Counted from the stretch's first letter, positions 31,673 through 43,495 are shown. The stretch is 64,000 nucleotides of DNA from Dama dama (GCF_033118175.1 NC_083685.1:128398501-128462500), one strand, 5' to 3'. The notes: generated by a model not told the origin, from the sequence alone. Translations and numbers: made by a program.

Positions 31673-32844
31673 CTGTGAGAATAAGGAGAGATTGTAGTCT
31701 TGGGTACCTTTTAAGCTTCTCCAGACTAAATCCACTCCTCACTATGTTCTGCCATGTTACCTACACGGAAATCAGGGCTTTAAGAGACATCCAGTAGCGA
31801 AGAAAGTACCAGCATCTGTTCCCATTTCCCATTGTCCATGGCAAATAACCCTCTGCTCAATTCCCTGGCACTCCAGCCCATATGTGGCTACAATCCCAAG
31901 TTGTGGCAAAAGCAACTGCTGTTTTTTCTAAGTAAATCTCAGCTCTTAGAGTATTGATTGTTTGGGACTATAAGTTAGTCTCAATCCACTTTTCAAAAAA
32001 TATTATATATCTGTAGAGGTAAAATAATATTTTTTGAATCAAAATATAATTTTTATTATCTTATAAACTCCATTTCTCCCTCCCTCTCTTCCTCTCCTCT
32101 CCTTCTTTCTCTCTCATACTTTTGTTCTCTCCTCCACCCCTGCTTCTGAAAGTACTAGCCAGTTAGGAACTGCTTACACAGTGAGAATATTCACTCACCC
32201 AGTTTTGATGATCAAGCTGTAGGAAACCTCTGCTGCCAGCCCCAAACCAAGACCAGGGAAGTCTAGGGTCTCAATGAAACTTGCATATCTTTCATTACAC
32301 ATAGGCCAAGCTATGACTTCAGGAAAAAAAAAAATTGTGTAATACATGATCATGTGTGCACCAAACCATGCAAAGCTCAGGCATGTGGTTGATGTTTAGC
32401 TTTGCTTTGGAATCTGAGATGTAGATAGAGAATGAACTGCAAGCACAATGGTGATGGGGAACTTTAGCTGCAATGGAGAACTCTGCAGTGACTTCCAAAA
32501 CTTTTCTCACCAAAATGATATTTGCCATCTGTTGCCAAATAGCATGGCCCTTTGCATTTTAGACATTTTCCCCTAGAAGGGGACCCTAATCTCCTAGAGT
32601 CAGCAACTCATTGTCTCTTCAGTAGCACAAAACTGGCTTTGGAGAATGACAGTTTCCAAGAGAATATCATGCTGACTTAGCAACAATAAGGCTTTCTGCT
32701 TGATGTCTCTGGTTGCATTGAACATGTGAAGACTAAGTAACTGGCCAAAGCTATATCAGAGGGAAAATAAATAGCCATAGTTTTTCTCCAAGTTGATGAG
32801 AAATTAATGGATCACTTCTGTAATCACTCAATCACAGGAGTTGA
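31673..32844. other. Unique sequence with pyrimidine-rich tract
   Basis: A CT-rich tract lies at about 32070-32145. Otherwise no gene or repeat recognised in 1.2 kb. Confidence 0.4.
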
Positions 32845-32856
32845 TTGAACATCTTT

Positions 32857-34336
32857 CAGTTCAGCTCAGTTGCTCAGTTGTGTCTGGCTCTTTGTGACCT
32901 CATGGACTGCAGCACACCAGGCCTCTCTGTCCATCATCAATTCCCAGAGTTTACTCAAACTCATGTCCATTGAGTTGGTGATGCCATCCATCTCATCTCA
33001 TCCTCTGTTGTCCCCTTTTCCTCCTGCCCTCAATCTTTCCCAGCATCAGGGTCTTTTCCAATGAGTCAGCTCTTTGCATCAGGTGGCGAAAGTATTGGAG
33101 TTTCAGCTTCAGCATCAGTCCTTCCAATGAATATTCAGGACTGATATCCTTTAGGATGGACCGGTTGGATCGCCTTGCAGTCCAAGGGACTCTCAAGAGT
33201 CTTCTCCAAAACCACAGTTCAAAAGCATCAATTATTTGGCACTCAGATTTCTTTATAGTCCAACCCTCACATCCATACACAACTACTGGAAAAACCGTAG
33301 CCTTAACTAGACGGACCTTTGTTGGCAAAGTAATGTTTCTGCTATTTACTATGCTGTCTAGGTTGGTCATAACTTTCCTTCCAAGGAGTAAGTGTCTTTT
33401 AATTTCATGGCTGCAGTTACCATCTGCAGTGAATTTGGAGCCCAAAATAATAAAGTCTGCCATTGTTTGCACTGTTTCTCCATCTATTTGCCATGAAGTG
33501 ATGGGACTGGATGCCATGATCTTAGTTTTCTGAATGTTGAGTTTAAGCCAACTTTTTCACTCTCCTCTTTCACTTTCATCAAGAGGTTCTTTAGTTTTTC
33601 TTCACTTTCTGCTATAAGGGTGGTGTCATCTGCATATCTGAGGTTGTTGATATTTCTCCCAGCAATCTTGATTCCAGCTTGTGCTTCATCCAGCCCAGCA
33701 TTTCTCATGATGTCAGCGTTTCTCATGATGCACTCTGCATATAAGTTAAATAAGCAGGGTGACAATATACAGCCTTGACGTACTCCTTTCCCTATTTCGA
33801 CCCAGTCTGTTGTTCCATGTCCAGTTCTAACTGTTGCTTCCTGACCTGTACACAGTTTTCTCAAGAGGCAGGTCAGGTGGTCTGATATTCCCATCTCTTG
33901 AAGAATTTTCCACAGTTTATTGTGATCCACACAGTCAAAGGCTTTGGCATAATCAATAAAGCAGAAATAGATGCTTTTCTGGAACTCTCTTGCTTTTTCG
34001 ATGATCCAGCAGATGTTGGCAATTTGATATCTGCTTCCTCTGCCTTTTCTAAAATCAGCTTGAACATCTGGAAGTTCGTGGTTCATGTATTGTTGAAGAC
34101 TGGCTTGGAGAATTTTGAGCATTACTTTGCTAGCGTGTGAGATGAGTACAACTGTGTGGTAGTTTGAGCATCCTTTGGCATTGCCTTTCTTAGGGATTGG
34201 GATGAAAACTGAAATTTTCCAGTCCTGTGACCACTGCTGAGTTTTCCAAATTTGCTGGCATATTGAGTGCAGCACTTTCACAGCATCATCTTTTAGGATT
34301 TGAAATAGCTTAACTTGAATTCCATTTGAATTCCAG
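32857..34336 (-). mobile_element. 5'-truncated BovB LINE with target-site duplication
   Basis: Reverse orientation. The 3' tail is at the left (CAGTTCAGCTCAGTTGCTC), and the 5' truncation is near 34327-34336. Flanking duplications TTGAACATCTTT (32845-32856) and TTGAACATTTTT (34337-34348) match at 11 of 12 positions, so this is a discrete insertion of about 1.5 kb. Confidence 0.95.
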
Positions 34337-34344
34337 TTGAACAT
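32993..34344 (-). pseudogene. BovB reverse transcriptase, partial and frameshifted
   Basis: An upstream frame (34344-33484, 286 codons) carries the RT core: FIPIPKKGN, motif A FIDYAKAFDCVDHNKL, motif B GVRQGCILSPCLFNLYAE, and YADD at 33625-33636. A second frame (33517-32993, 174 codons) carries the C-terminal part (LLGRKVMTNLDSI, RRIDAFELW-like block, GRRKRGQQRMR). They are in different phases. Against the copy at 62757, one base is missing near 33541 (GAGTTTAAG versus GAGCTTTAAG), which explains the shift. RTE reverse transcriptases copy the element RNA at the nicked target. This copy lacks the N-terminal endonuclease part through 5' truncation. Confidence 0.94.
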
Positions 34345-34350
34345 TTTTAG

Positions 34351-35304
34351 ATGGTACTATTAAGGTAGTTGTCTTAAGTATGAAGGAGAATTTGACTCTA
34401 GAGTCCTTATTACAGAAATGGGTTAGGCAGGTTTCTCAGTTGCTTAATGGACCACTCAATTCTTGGTAGCATCCACTAAGTGATGTCAGGGCTCCAATAT
34501 AAACACTCAATTTTGAGTTCAGAAATTCGTTAGAGTTTCTTGATCAGGGTAATCAGAGGGTCTTTGAAAGCATGAGCTCCAGTCAGGACCACTTATTTCT
34601 TCATTACATCTGAGTGTGAACAATGAGCAAAAAATTATACAACCTTTACTCTTCTTAAGGAGATTATCTCCTTCCATGAAGACTGGGCTAACTACCCTTT
34701 ATAATCTATTCCAAGAGAAAATGAAATTTCCTAAATATATAGAACATTTTTTTTCCTTTTCTGTCTTGAAACTCAGTGTATAAATACTTGCAAAATTACC
34801 TTGGGCATTATGGAGGTGGGGTATCTTGATTTCAGAAGTTGCAAATCACAGGGTTGAAATTATGCACTATGTTAGTTAATTTGGGGGTGTTGTTCCTGAT
34901 GATTTCCTATGTCAGAGGTTTAAGAAACACAAAAACCAAGGGGATAGGGCCTGTTATTGTAAAAGGTGCTGGTTTGTGATGGCATCCCAGACCTGGGTGT
35001 GGTTTTTCTAGAACTACCTCCAGACAGGACTAAGGTGCCAGGCTGAAACCAGCATTAGGACTAGCATGGTAGTGTAAACAAAGCAGAATAGTTCAATGTT
35101 TGTGTTTTCAATGACTCTTGGCTACCTTCCTTCTCCTTTTCCTTCCTTTCCTTCTTAATCCATCAGATCCCTGAGTTTCTCCACCAGAAAAACCTTTGAA
35201 TTCTTCCTGCCGGAGACAAAAAATATTGTTGGTAGCAAGGAAATGAACAAACAAAAACAACATCAACACAAAACTGGAGAAAAAAGAAGCAAATATCTCC
35301 TGTG
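34351..35304. other. Unique sequence
   Basis: No gene or repeat recognised. Confidence 0.4.
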
Positions 35305-35500
35305 TCATTGCCTTGTATCAATTTTAGGTACTTTACATATGCAAATTCATGCAATTTTCCTGAAAACATCAGAGGTTCGCATTTCAACTGAAATAGAGAA
35401 ATTAGTTGATGAGTCCAAGTCACGCAGTAGCTAAAAAGTGGGATTGGGCTTCAAATCCAGATCTGTTTACTTAGACTCTCTACCTTTCTACAAAGTTATA
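35305..35500 (-). mobile_element. MIR SINE relic
   Basis: Reverse-complement MIR order: GGTACTTTACATATGCAAATTC, CAACTGAAATAGAGAAATTAG, GATTGGGCTTCAAATCCAGATC. Strongly diverged. Confidence 0.6.
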
Positions 35501-35807
35501 CCTGTGTATAGTGGAAATGTCATTTTGTAAATTCTACTTAGAGAATGCACAGTTTTCATAAACCCCAGTTCCTTGATTCATTGTCCCACCTCTTTCTAAA
35601 ACAAGTAATTTTGAAGTTGCTCAAGGAACAAGAAGAAAAATACTTTGAAATGATCTTTTTTAAAGTCCTAAAAATAAGCTCTTGAAGTGGGGTGGGAAGG
35701 AATGTATCAAAGTCCATATCAATGATAAATCTTAACTGTTTCCTATACTAAGGGTGATAATGATAACAATCATAAAGACTAATATTGGAATGATCACTGT
35801 ATGTCAA

Positions 35808-35990
35808 TCATGCTGTATTCTCCATATGCATTGTCTCATTTAATCCTCACAATGATTTTATAAAGTACCTACCATTAATTACATAATTAAGTAAGAGAGA
35901 TCAGTTAATTTATCCATGGGCAAAGAGGCACATAGGTTTATCCGAATCCATGTTTTCCCCCTTCAGCACTATGTGCTGGATTATGCCCTT
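35808..35990 (-). mobile_element. MIR SINE relic
   Basis: Reverse complement: GTCTCATTTAATCCTCACAATG, TTATAAAGTACCTACCATTAA, GAGAGATCAGTTAATTTATCC, then CACTATGTGCTGGATTATGCC. Confidence 0.72.
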
Positions 35991-36365
35991 TACATTTGAA
36001 TAAAAATAATATAAATTGCTGCTTGATTTATCAGTGGCAAATAAATTCAGAGAGATCTCTATGAACACGTGATCATTTCTGTTTATTTTGGCACTGCCAT
36101 CAAAATCAGCAGAGGCAATCATATGCTTTGGCTCTGAAGGATTCTGGGTCTAACCTAACAAAATACATGTTAACAGAAAATTGGCAGTTGGACTTGGAAT
36201 GAATTGATTCCTCTTAGCCTGTTCTTTTGCCTGCCATTTTAGTATATTAGGTAGACTGTGTCTGTGGTTTGGGGTTTGTTTTTTGCTTTTTAATTTTTGT
36301 ATATTGATGTCTCTATTATTGATACAGAGAAAAGGCATTGGGAGGAGAATGGGGCCTTTTAAGTG
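35991..36365. other. Unique sequence
   Basis: AT-rich. No gene or repeat recognised. Confidence 0.4.
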
Positions 36366-36368
36366 AGA

Positions 36369-36662
36369 AAGTCAGTCAGTTCAGTTGCTCAGTCACGTCT
36401 GACTCTTTGCAACCCCATGGACTGTAGCTTCCCTGGACCAGGCTTCCCTGTCCATCATCAACTCCTGGCACTTACTCAAACTCATGTCCATCGAGTCGGT
36501 GAAGCCATCCAATCATCTCATTCTCTGTCGCTCCCTTCTCCTCCTCCCTTCAATCTTTCCAAGCATTAGGGTCTTTTCTAATGAGCCAGCCCTTCACATC
36601 AGATGGCCAAAGTATTGGACTTTCAGCATCAGTCCTTCCAATGAATATTCAGGGTTGATATC
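36369..36662 (-). mobile_element. BovB LINE 3' fragment
   Basis: Only the terminal 290 bp, from GTCAGTCAGTTCAGTTGCTC to TTCAGGGTTGATATCCTTT, where it stops at the edge of a second BovB copy. It contains a short insertion near 36429 (CTTCCCTGGACCAGGC). No intact frame. Confidence 0.92.
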
Positions 36663-36664
36663 CT

Positions 36665-37150
36665 TTCAGTTCGGTGCAGTCACTAAGTCATGTCTGACTC
36701 TTTGTGACCCCCACGGGTGGCAGCACGCCAGGCTTCCCTGTCCTTCACCAACTCCCGGAGCTTGCTCAAACTAATGTCCATGTTCAGTCGGTGATGCCAT
36801 CCAACCATCTCATCTTCTGTTGTCCCCTGCTCCTCCTGCCTTCAATCTTTTCCAGCATCAGAGTCTTTTCAAATGAGTCAGTTCTTTGCATCAGGTGGCT
36901 GGAGTTACAGCTGCAGCATCAGTCCTTCCAAAGAATATTCAGGGCTGATTTCCTTTAGGGTGGACTGGTTGGATCTCCTTGCAGTTCAAGGGACTCTCAA
37001 GAGTTTTCTCCAATACCACAGTTCAAAAGCATCAATTCTTCGGCGCTCAGCTTTTTTTATAGTCCAACTCTCACATCCATACATGACTACTGGAAAAACC
37101 ATTTTATGCTGTCTAGTTTGGTCATAGCTTTTCTTCCAAGGAGCAAGTGA
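36665..37150 (-). mobile_element. BovB LINE 3' fragment, second tandem copy
   Basis: Starts at its own 3' tail (CAGTTCGGTGCAGTCACTAAG) immediately after the first copy and extends further 5'. Relative to the copy at 33290, it lacks about 50 bp between AAAACC and ATGCTGTCTAG near 37101. The 75-codon frame 37213-36986 is a remnant of the C-terminal domain. Confidence 0.92.
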
Positions 37151-37337
37151 GGAAATAGAGATGAGTAAAGACAATGCTTGGTGCAATGTTTGTTGACAGA
37201 AGGATTTCTGCACCTATCTCCAGGGGTGAAATAAGACAACATAAATCCATGCACTCAAAGTATAGAATTTCAGACTAAGAAGTGGAAGGCAGAAGAGAAT
37301 GGAATTTCTTAAGATCTGCTATGTTATATCTGCTTCA

Positions 37338-37548
37338 TTGTTGTTTAGTCGATAAGTTCTGTCTGACTCTTGTGACCCTGTAAACTGAAGCCTTCCAGAC
37401 TCCTCTGTCCATGGGATTTCCAAAGCCAGATTACTGGAGTGAGTTGCCATTTCCTTCTCCAGGGGATCTTCCTGACCCAGAGATTGAACCCACCTCTGCT
37501 GCATTTTCAGGTGGATTCTTTACCACTGAGCCTCCAGGAAAGCCTGAT
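37338..37548 (-). mobile_element. Bov-tA SINE
   Basis: Reverse-complement copy, moderately diverged (ACTCTTGTGACCCTGTAAAC). The head, at the right, ends GAGCCTCCAGGAAAGCC. Confidence 0.92.
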
Positions 37549-37717
37549 TTGTACTTTAAATTATGCTTTTACTATATTGACATCATTTTACTTGCTTTAT
37601 AGTCCCTAATATTGCTGGTCAAGTCTAAGTAACTTGCCTAATGCCACATTTTTAGTAAGTGGAATATCTCAAACTCAAAGGTGTGATCTTTCCAACTAAA
37701 AAACTCATGATCTGTAT

Positions 37718-37942
37718 GCATGCATGCATGTTAAGTTGCCTCAGTCATGTCTGACCCTTTGTGACCCTATGGACTGTAGCCCACCAGACTCCTCTGTCCA
37801 TGGGATTCTCCAGGCAAGAAAACTGGAGGGGGTTGCCATGCCCTCCTCCAGGAGATTTTCCCAACCCAGAGATTGAACTCATGTCTCTTATGAGTCTCCT
37901 GCATCGGCAGGCATGTTCTTTACCACTAATGCTACCTGGACA
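37718..37942 (-). mobile_element. Bov-tA SINE
   Basis: Reverse-complement copy with an ATGCATGCATGTTAAGTTGC tail end and a head with a small internal duplication (ATGTCTCTTATGAGTCTCC). Confidence 0.92.
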
Positions 37943-37944
37943 CA

Positions 37945-38032
37945 TGCATATCTGTGGTTGATTCATGTTGATGTATGGCAAAAAGCATCACAATATTTTA
38001 AAGTAATTATCCTCCAGTTAAATAAATAAATT

Positions 38033-38033
<1 letters not shown>
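37945..38033 (+). mobile_element. L1 3' terminus fragment
   Basis: GATTCATGTTGATGTATGGC and GTAATTATCCTCCAGTTAAA match the reverse complement of the full-length L1 terminus at 11025-11090. It ends in an AAATAAATAAAT tail that grades into a microsatellite. Confidence 0.85.

Positions 38034-38070
<37 letters not shown>
38034..38070. repeat. (ATAC)(AT)n microsatellite on an L1 tail
   Basis: ATACATACATAC then about 13 AT units, seeded at the poly-A end of the adjacent L1 fragment. Confidence 0.93.
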
Positions 38071-38075
<5 letters not shown>

Positions 38076-38381
38076 ATTCAAATGTATTCTATCCATTCCA
38101 TGTAAAAGAGATAACTCAGATTAAAAAAAAAAAAACAACTCATGATCTAGTACTATTCCCTGTTACCCTCCATGTTTCAGCAAAGATTGTAAACTTTGTT
38201 TTATATGCAACAGTCTGAATTTAAAGTGCTGCTTTGGGGATGAAATTGCCTGTTTCCAGAAAAAAGAAAAGAAATAAGACGGTCCATCTATTTGGGAGAT
38301 TTAAGTGATCACTTGTTGAGAGCATGGGGTTGTTAAAAATGGCTTCCAGAGAGAATCTGCAGATCTAGGAATTTGCTGATC
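38071..38381. other. Unique sequence
   Basis: No gene or repeat recognised, apart from an A run near 38123. Confidence 0.4.
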
Positions 38382-38392
38382 AGGAATCTAGT

Positions 38393-38603
38393 GGGCTTCC
38401 ATGGTGGCTCAGATGGTGAAGAATTGGCCTGCAAAGCAGGAGACTTGGGTTTTATCCCTGGGTCGGGAAGATCCCCTGGAGAAGGAAATGGCAACCCACT
38501 CCAATATTCTTGCCTGGAGAACCCCATGGACAGAGGAGCCTAGTGGGCTACGGTCCATGGCCTCACAAAGAGTTGGATATGACTGAACAATTAACACGCA
38601 CAG
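38393..38603 (+). mobile_element. Bov-tA SINE with target-site duplication
   Basis: A complete copy from GGGCTTCCATGGTGGCTCAG to GAACAATTAACACGCAC. Flanks AGGAATCTAGTG (about 38382) and AGAAATCTAGTG (about 38602) match at 11 of 12 positions. Confidence 0.95.
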
Positions 38604-38613
38604 AAATCTAGTG

Positions 38614-39840
38614 CTGAGGCTGGAAAGAATGGTGGTTTGAACAGCAGAAGTTTCTTTTTCTCTTAAAAGAAGGCGGTGTGAAGGTAGGAGGTCTAGAGAT
38701 CAGGCCGTGGTCGTCTTCAGAGGCCACGCTCCTCTCCTTTCATCCCCCTGCTCCATTCACCTCTGTTCCTTAAAGCACGAGGCTTCCATACTTCTTTTCA
38801 TCTCACATGCCAAGGTGACTACTGGAGTCCTAGCCCCTGGTTCTTTACTCTGGGCCGGAAAGAGAAGGAAGCTTGAGAAGGGTGAAAGGGCAAATGCCAA
38901 TTACCCATCCCTCCACTTCCAGGGCTTTCTCAAAAGCCTCAAACACAAATTCCAAATTACGTCTTACTGGCTACCCTTAGCAACAAGGGACTTTGCAAAT
39001 ACAGTCTTCTGGCTGGGCACCTTGCCACACAGATTACATGTGGGGTTCTATTACTCAGAAAGAATGGGATAATGGCTATTGGATAAGCCACTTGAAGCAT
39101 TAGCCTCACCACAATTAGCTAATCAGGTACTTGCTCCCAGCGGCAGGACTTCCAATATACGTTCATTAAAATAACATCCTCCTTGCCATGTGTGGTCTGG
39201 GATCATTAACAAAGAATTGGATCAGTTGCCCACTCCAGGGAAAAGCCATGGAACAGTAGGATTTGGACTGTGTGTATTTGAAATCGTGCCGTCTGAGGAC
39301 TGTCACCGTGGGTTGGGAGAAGAAAGAGTGACTCAAAGACGTTAGCAGAGATTAGTCATTACCCTTCTGGATCTGCAAAAACCATGTCGGGATCAAGCAG
39401 GAGAAAGACAGCTATGTGGGGCTGCCTTTCCCATTGGCTCCAAACCGGAGAGAGACTCCTCACCCAGGCATCCTTCTAGCTTGTTTCTAAGTGTTGCATT
39501 TTAAAATATTTATTTAATTATGGGCAAGTTATCATGTAATCAAGGGACTGGAAGGAACCCAGGGTCATTTTTTTAGTGCAGGCAAGACCACGTCCATAAC
39601 TCTTCCTCAGGTAGCTTTTCAAGGTAGGTGTTCAATCAGTCGCCCTCCAAACTCCAAGAGTTCGGACTTATTAAACGATTTAAGAGTTTTATCCATCTAC
39701 CCTGGAGTTGGTTTTCACAGCCCCAGAGACTTCTGTCTTTCTGGTCTCCGACGCCTACTTCCTTCCACGGCTGTGACGGTCTGGCCAGAGGCAGAGGCGT
39801 GGCTTGAATCTCCATCACAGCAACTCCCCTCCAATCAGCC
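38614..39840. promoter_or_regulatory. Repeat-free block with candidate regulatory core
   Basis: More than 1.2 kb without a recognised young or old repeat, in a window otherwise full of them. At 39060-39240 homeodomain-type cores cluster: CATTAGC at 39099, the palindrome ATTAGCTAAT at 39114-39123, TTCATTAAAAT near 39162, and GATCATTAAC near 39203. No frame carries a domain. Enhancer function is inferred only. Confidence 0.3.
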
Positions 39841-40447
39841 ATGTCATGGTGGAATTTTTATTGGTCATAAATTTTTTTACTGGCTAGATTAATGTGATTG
39901 AAAGCATCACACCCAGTAAATACCGTCTGCTATTTGCTTTAGCAATACCTGTGGAAAAGGGCAGCTTGGGACCCAGGCCCCGTGGAGCTGGTGAAGCCGT
40001 CGGCTGCGCCGAAGGCGTCGGGGGCCGGGATGACTGATGACCGGGGGTCGCTCTTGGAGGGAGGTCCGTCCGCGCAGCGAGGGGCTCCCTCCGCGCAGCC
40101 GCGCTTCACTTCACTGACTATCAAAGCTCTCCGCAGCGCGGCTGCTGACTTTTGACCAGAGGTTCCCTTTCAACACGAGGAAAATCTGCCTAGAGAGAGA
40201 AAGGGAGAAAGCACATTAGGGGGGAAATAAATGGCAGCCGTGTTTCTGGCGGGCTGGTTTTATTGCCCGAGAAGCCTGGGCTCGAGCCCGCCCCATGGTG
40301 TCGCCCCGCGGACCTGTCCGCTGGCATTTTATGGAGCATGGTTTATGTCCGCGTGGCTTATTATACCAACAACAAGGGGGACATGCAATCAAACCCTGCG
40401 TGATGGCCAGTGCGCCCACACAAAACCCCTCTCGCCGGCCAGAGAGA
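39841..40447. promoter_or_regulatory. CpG-rich, repeat-free candidate regulatory stretch
   Basis: An AT-rich part (39845-39945: TTTTTATTGGTCATAAATT, GATTAATGTGATTG) is followed by a CpG-dense part (39960-40140) and a second mixed part (40195-40430). No ORF of convincing length or domain content. It could be a CpG-island-like enhancer or an unrecognised promoter; no splice or polyadenylation context was identified. Confidence 0.3.
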
Positions 40448-40454
40448 TGCGTGC

Positions 40455-40550
40455 ATGCCTGTCCCTCGGTCGTGTCCCACGCTTTGTGACCCCGTGGACT
40501 GCAACACGCCGGGCTTCCCTGCCTTTCGCTATCTCCCGGAGTTGACCCAG
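40455..40550 (-). mobile_element. BovB LINE 3' fragment (short)
   Basis: CATGCCTGTCCCTCGGTCGTG, GTGGACTGCAACACGCCGGG and CTATCTCCCGGAGTTGACCC match the first 100 bp of reverse-complement BovB. Confidence 0.82.
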
Positions 40551-43321
40551 AGAATGAGGGGGGTGTTTGTAAAAGCAGTACCCTCGGAAATCTGTTTCAC
40601 TGAAAACCACTCTCTGGGACAGGTCTTGGAAAGAGGTGTGGGCCCCGGGAGCCCGTGGGCCCCATCTGCTCTCTCCCCTCTGACCCTTGGTTGTTTGACT
40701 ACGTGGTCATGACCCTGTACCGAGTCGGGTGGATGGTCTGTAAAGATGTTGGTGCAGCCTCGCCCCCAGGCCTCCCAGCAGTGCCTGAAGCCCTCTTGCT
40801 CCTTCCTTCCTGGAAGAAAACCCAGAATTTCACTTCCAAAAAAAAAGAAAAAATTTAGAAAAGAGAAACACAAACACCAAATGTGCCAGATTGCTAAGGG
40901 GATCAAGGCTCGAAATACAGCCTCAAAAGTCACATGAGCATAGAGAAAACCCCAAATTTTGCCTAAACCCAACCTGGAATATTTGTCTGCCTGGCTTCCT
41001 TTTGTCTCGGGCCAGGTTTTAACCATTAGGTGACTTAGAGTCCTCATGCTGGCAGAGGCTAGGTTCAGTGGTAGCTGGCGGGGTTCTCTTTTTAGATTTA
41101 GTTCCTCGGGTGGGTGGTGTTGGCATGGCAGTCGGGTCCCTTTGGTGCCAAGCCCGAAGAAGACTTTCCTGGGCTGGAGTCCTGTGTATCAGAGTCTGGA
41201 TGTGCAACTCAGGAAGGGGAAGAGAAGTTGATGTGGAAGAAGTGGGGAGGAAGTGAAAGGAGTTAACATGTTAAAGGAAAAGAAAAAGAAGTTATGACAG
41301 ATGTAAGGAAAAGAAAGGGAAGGGACTCACAGAATAAAAAGAATGAAAAGAGTGAGAAAACGACGGCGTGGAGAAGACGGACTAAGCTGCTGGGAAATGT
41401 GTTTGACAATCAAAGCCATCTCTGACTTGGACTCATGAAGCTGATTTCCCTGTGAAACGGTTCTCAGACGCGCGGCTCACGTCTTCCCTGCTGCCCTGTC
41501 CGTCCACGGTCACGAGCACGCCTCCCCTAGCACCAGAGACGCTGCGGGCACGCAGCTTGGGCTTGTGAACAGGAAGTGCCCTCCAACCATAATGGGAGTT
41601 TCCAGCGTATTGATAGAGAGGGAAAAAGGCCTTGATGAATCGCAGAAACAGCTTTTTACATGAAACACCATCCAGCTCCCGACCAGCCAGTGGCTCTAAT
41701 CTCAGCCGAATGTGCAGTGTTTATTTTTCCAAGACTGGGGCCTTCTGTGACTCATGGTACTCAGATGCTACTTACTAATGGACCCTTGTACAAGTCAAGA
41801 ATGTGACACACGGCGAGACACGCAGCTTAACAATCACAAACAACAGCGCAGCTAATGGGGGGTGAAGCTTCAGTGACATGTGTCATACCAAAGAGCCGAC
41901 TCCTCCTGTTCCCCGAGGCCACAGACGAAGGGTCTCTGCGCCGTGTAACGATGATAAAATATTGCCATCTGTGGGCATCCTGTGTAAGCAGGCTCCGACA
42001 TACAGAGCAATTGATGTTTTTCCAGGCTGCCTCTCACATTTCTCCAAGGAGAAGGTGTGCAAAAAGCCTTGGGAAAGAGCAGAACATGGCAGCCTGACCT
42101 TATGGGGAGAGAAACATAAAGACTTTCTAAAAGTTCAAACCTGGAAGAGAGCGGACTGCTGGTCAGCACGCTGCTCTGATCACCAGCACTGATGCTCAGC
42201 ACGCTGGTCTGATCATCTCTTACCTCCAGGTGTGGTGGTCCCGAAACCCATGAGAGGCTGCTGACCCCCTGCTGGACGGCTTGGAGGGCTTTGTTTCAGA
42301 TGTGCGGTTGAATGATCTTGGGGGACATGCTTTCCTCTTCACAGAGAGTTTAGAGAGTTTTTCATCCAGAAGGACCTTTATGTATTGCCAGACAGTTAAC
42401 AGCAAGGATGTTGATCTGTAAAAATCACACATTTTATGGGTGAAATGGTAAATTACAATAAAATGTCCTTCGCTTTACTTATCCATAAATGCTGAATAAA
42501 CCTGACAAAATTACATCGGTTTGTTTTTCTGACCTTGAAAAGTATAGAAGAAAATTGTCTTGTTGCAGAAACAAAGTGGGAACTGAAGACCAGTGTAATA
42601 ATCATGAGATGCTTCGGAAGTCTAGAGAAGTGTTTAAACCAGACCCAATAACCTGGAACTTGGTTGTGTCTATTTGGAGACATAAATGCAGTGAATTAAA
42701 ACAGATCTCTCCATAAAGCCAAGCTCCCTGAAAGGCAGCAAATTCAGAAGGTGAGGAATAATAAATACAACTTTCAGTACAAAGGCATGTCAATATTTGT
42801 CTGGGTGTTGGCTGAAGCAAACAAACAAACAAAAACTCCTCTGACAAAAACCACAGCAGAAATCCTAAGAATTTCACAGATTTGAAGTCAAAATTTGCAC
42901 TATTTTCATATTTCAGAAATCCCCAAACCAGAACATTTACAGAAGAGCTGTTATGAGAGCTGGTGGCCACTGGTATAGTAGCACTGTAGTCTGTCCCAGA
43001 AGTGAACCAGAATGTTCTAGAATGATTTCCCTATATATTGGCCCATGAGAAAGTCCAACTGAGAGAGACAGAGAGCAATCTACATCCCACTAAAGAACTC
43101 TCAATATCACGTTGTGAAATGCAAAGAAACAAAAACAAAACTCCATGATCACTGTTAAAGTATGGCTCAGAATTTAATAGAATCAATGGTACATACTCCT
43201 CAGGTTCAAGAGTTAGAAGTTCAAAGATGTAACTGAAAATCTAAAATTAGGAACATTGTCATGAATAAGGAACACCAAAGACAAATGTGAGGCTTCATTC
43301 CAATCAGAGTGAAAAGAAAGA
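40551..43321. other. Long repeat-poor stretch
   Basis: About 2.8 kb with no recognised transposon. It includes a purine-rich tract (41210-41360) and a non-repetitive mixed-composition stretch (about 41560-42110) that could be conserved non-coding DNA. The 172-codon minus-strand frame at 41047-40529 has a homopolymer F run and no domain, so it is not called. Confidence 0.4.
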
Positions 43322-43495
43322 GTAATAGTCCATTGTATGTATGCCCCACATCTTTACCTGTTCCTCTGTTGATGGACATTTAGGTTGCTTCCATGTCTTG
43401 GCTATTGTCAACAGTGCTGCAGTGGACACTGCGTTGCATGTTTCTTTTCAAGTCATGTTTTTCTCTGGATACACGCCCGTAACTTCGGTGTTTTG
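43322..43495 (-). mobile_element. Old L1 ORF2 3'-end fragment
   Basis: CTGTTGATGGACATTTAGGTTG, TTCCATGTCTTGGCTATTG and CAACAGTGCTGCAGTGGACA parallel the same part of the full-length L1 at 11530-11600. Diverged. Confidence 0.85.

Noticed and set aside
40529..41047. 172-codon minus-strand ORF
   Set aside because: It overlaps a BovB fragment and an A-rich run. No domain, and no splice or promoter context.
42960..43320. Possible exon or processed pseudogene
   Set aside because: No frame longer than chance, and no similarity to a protein family I recognise.
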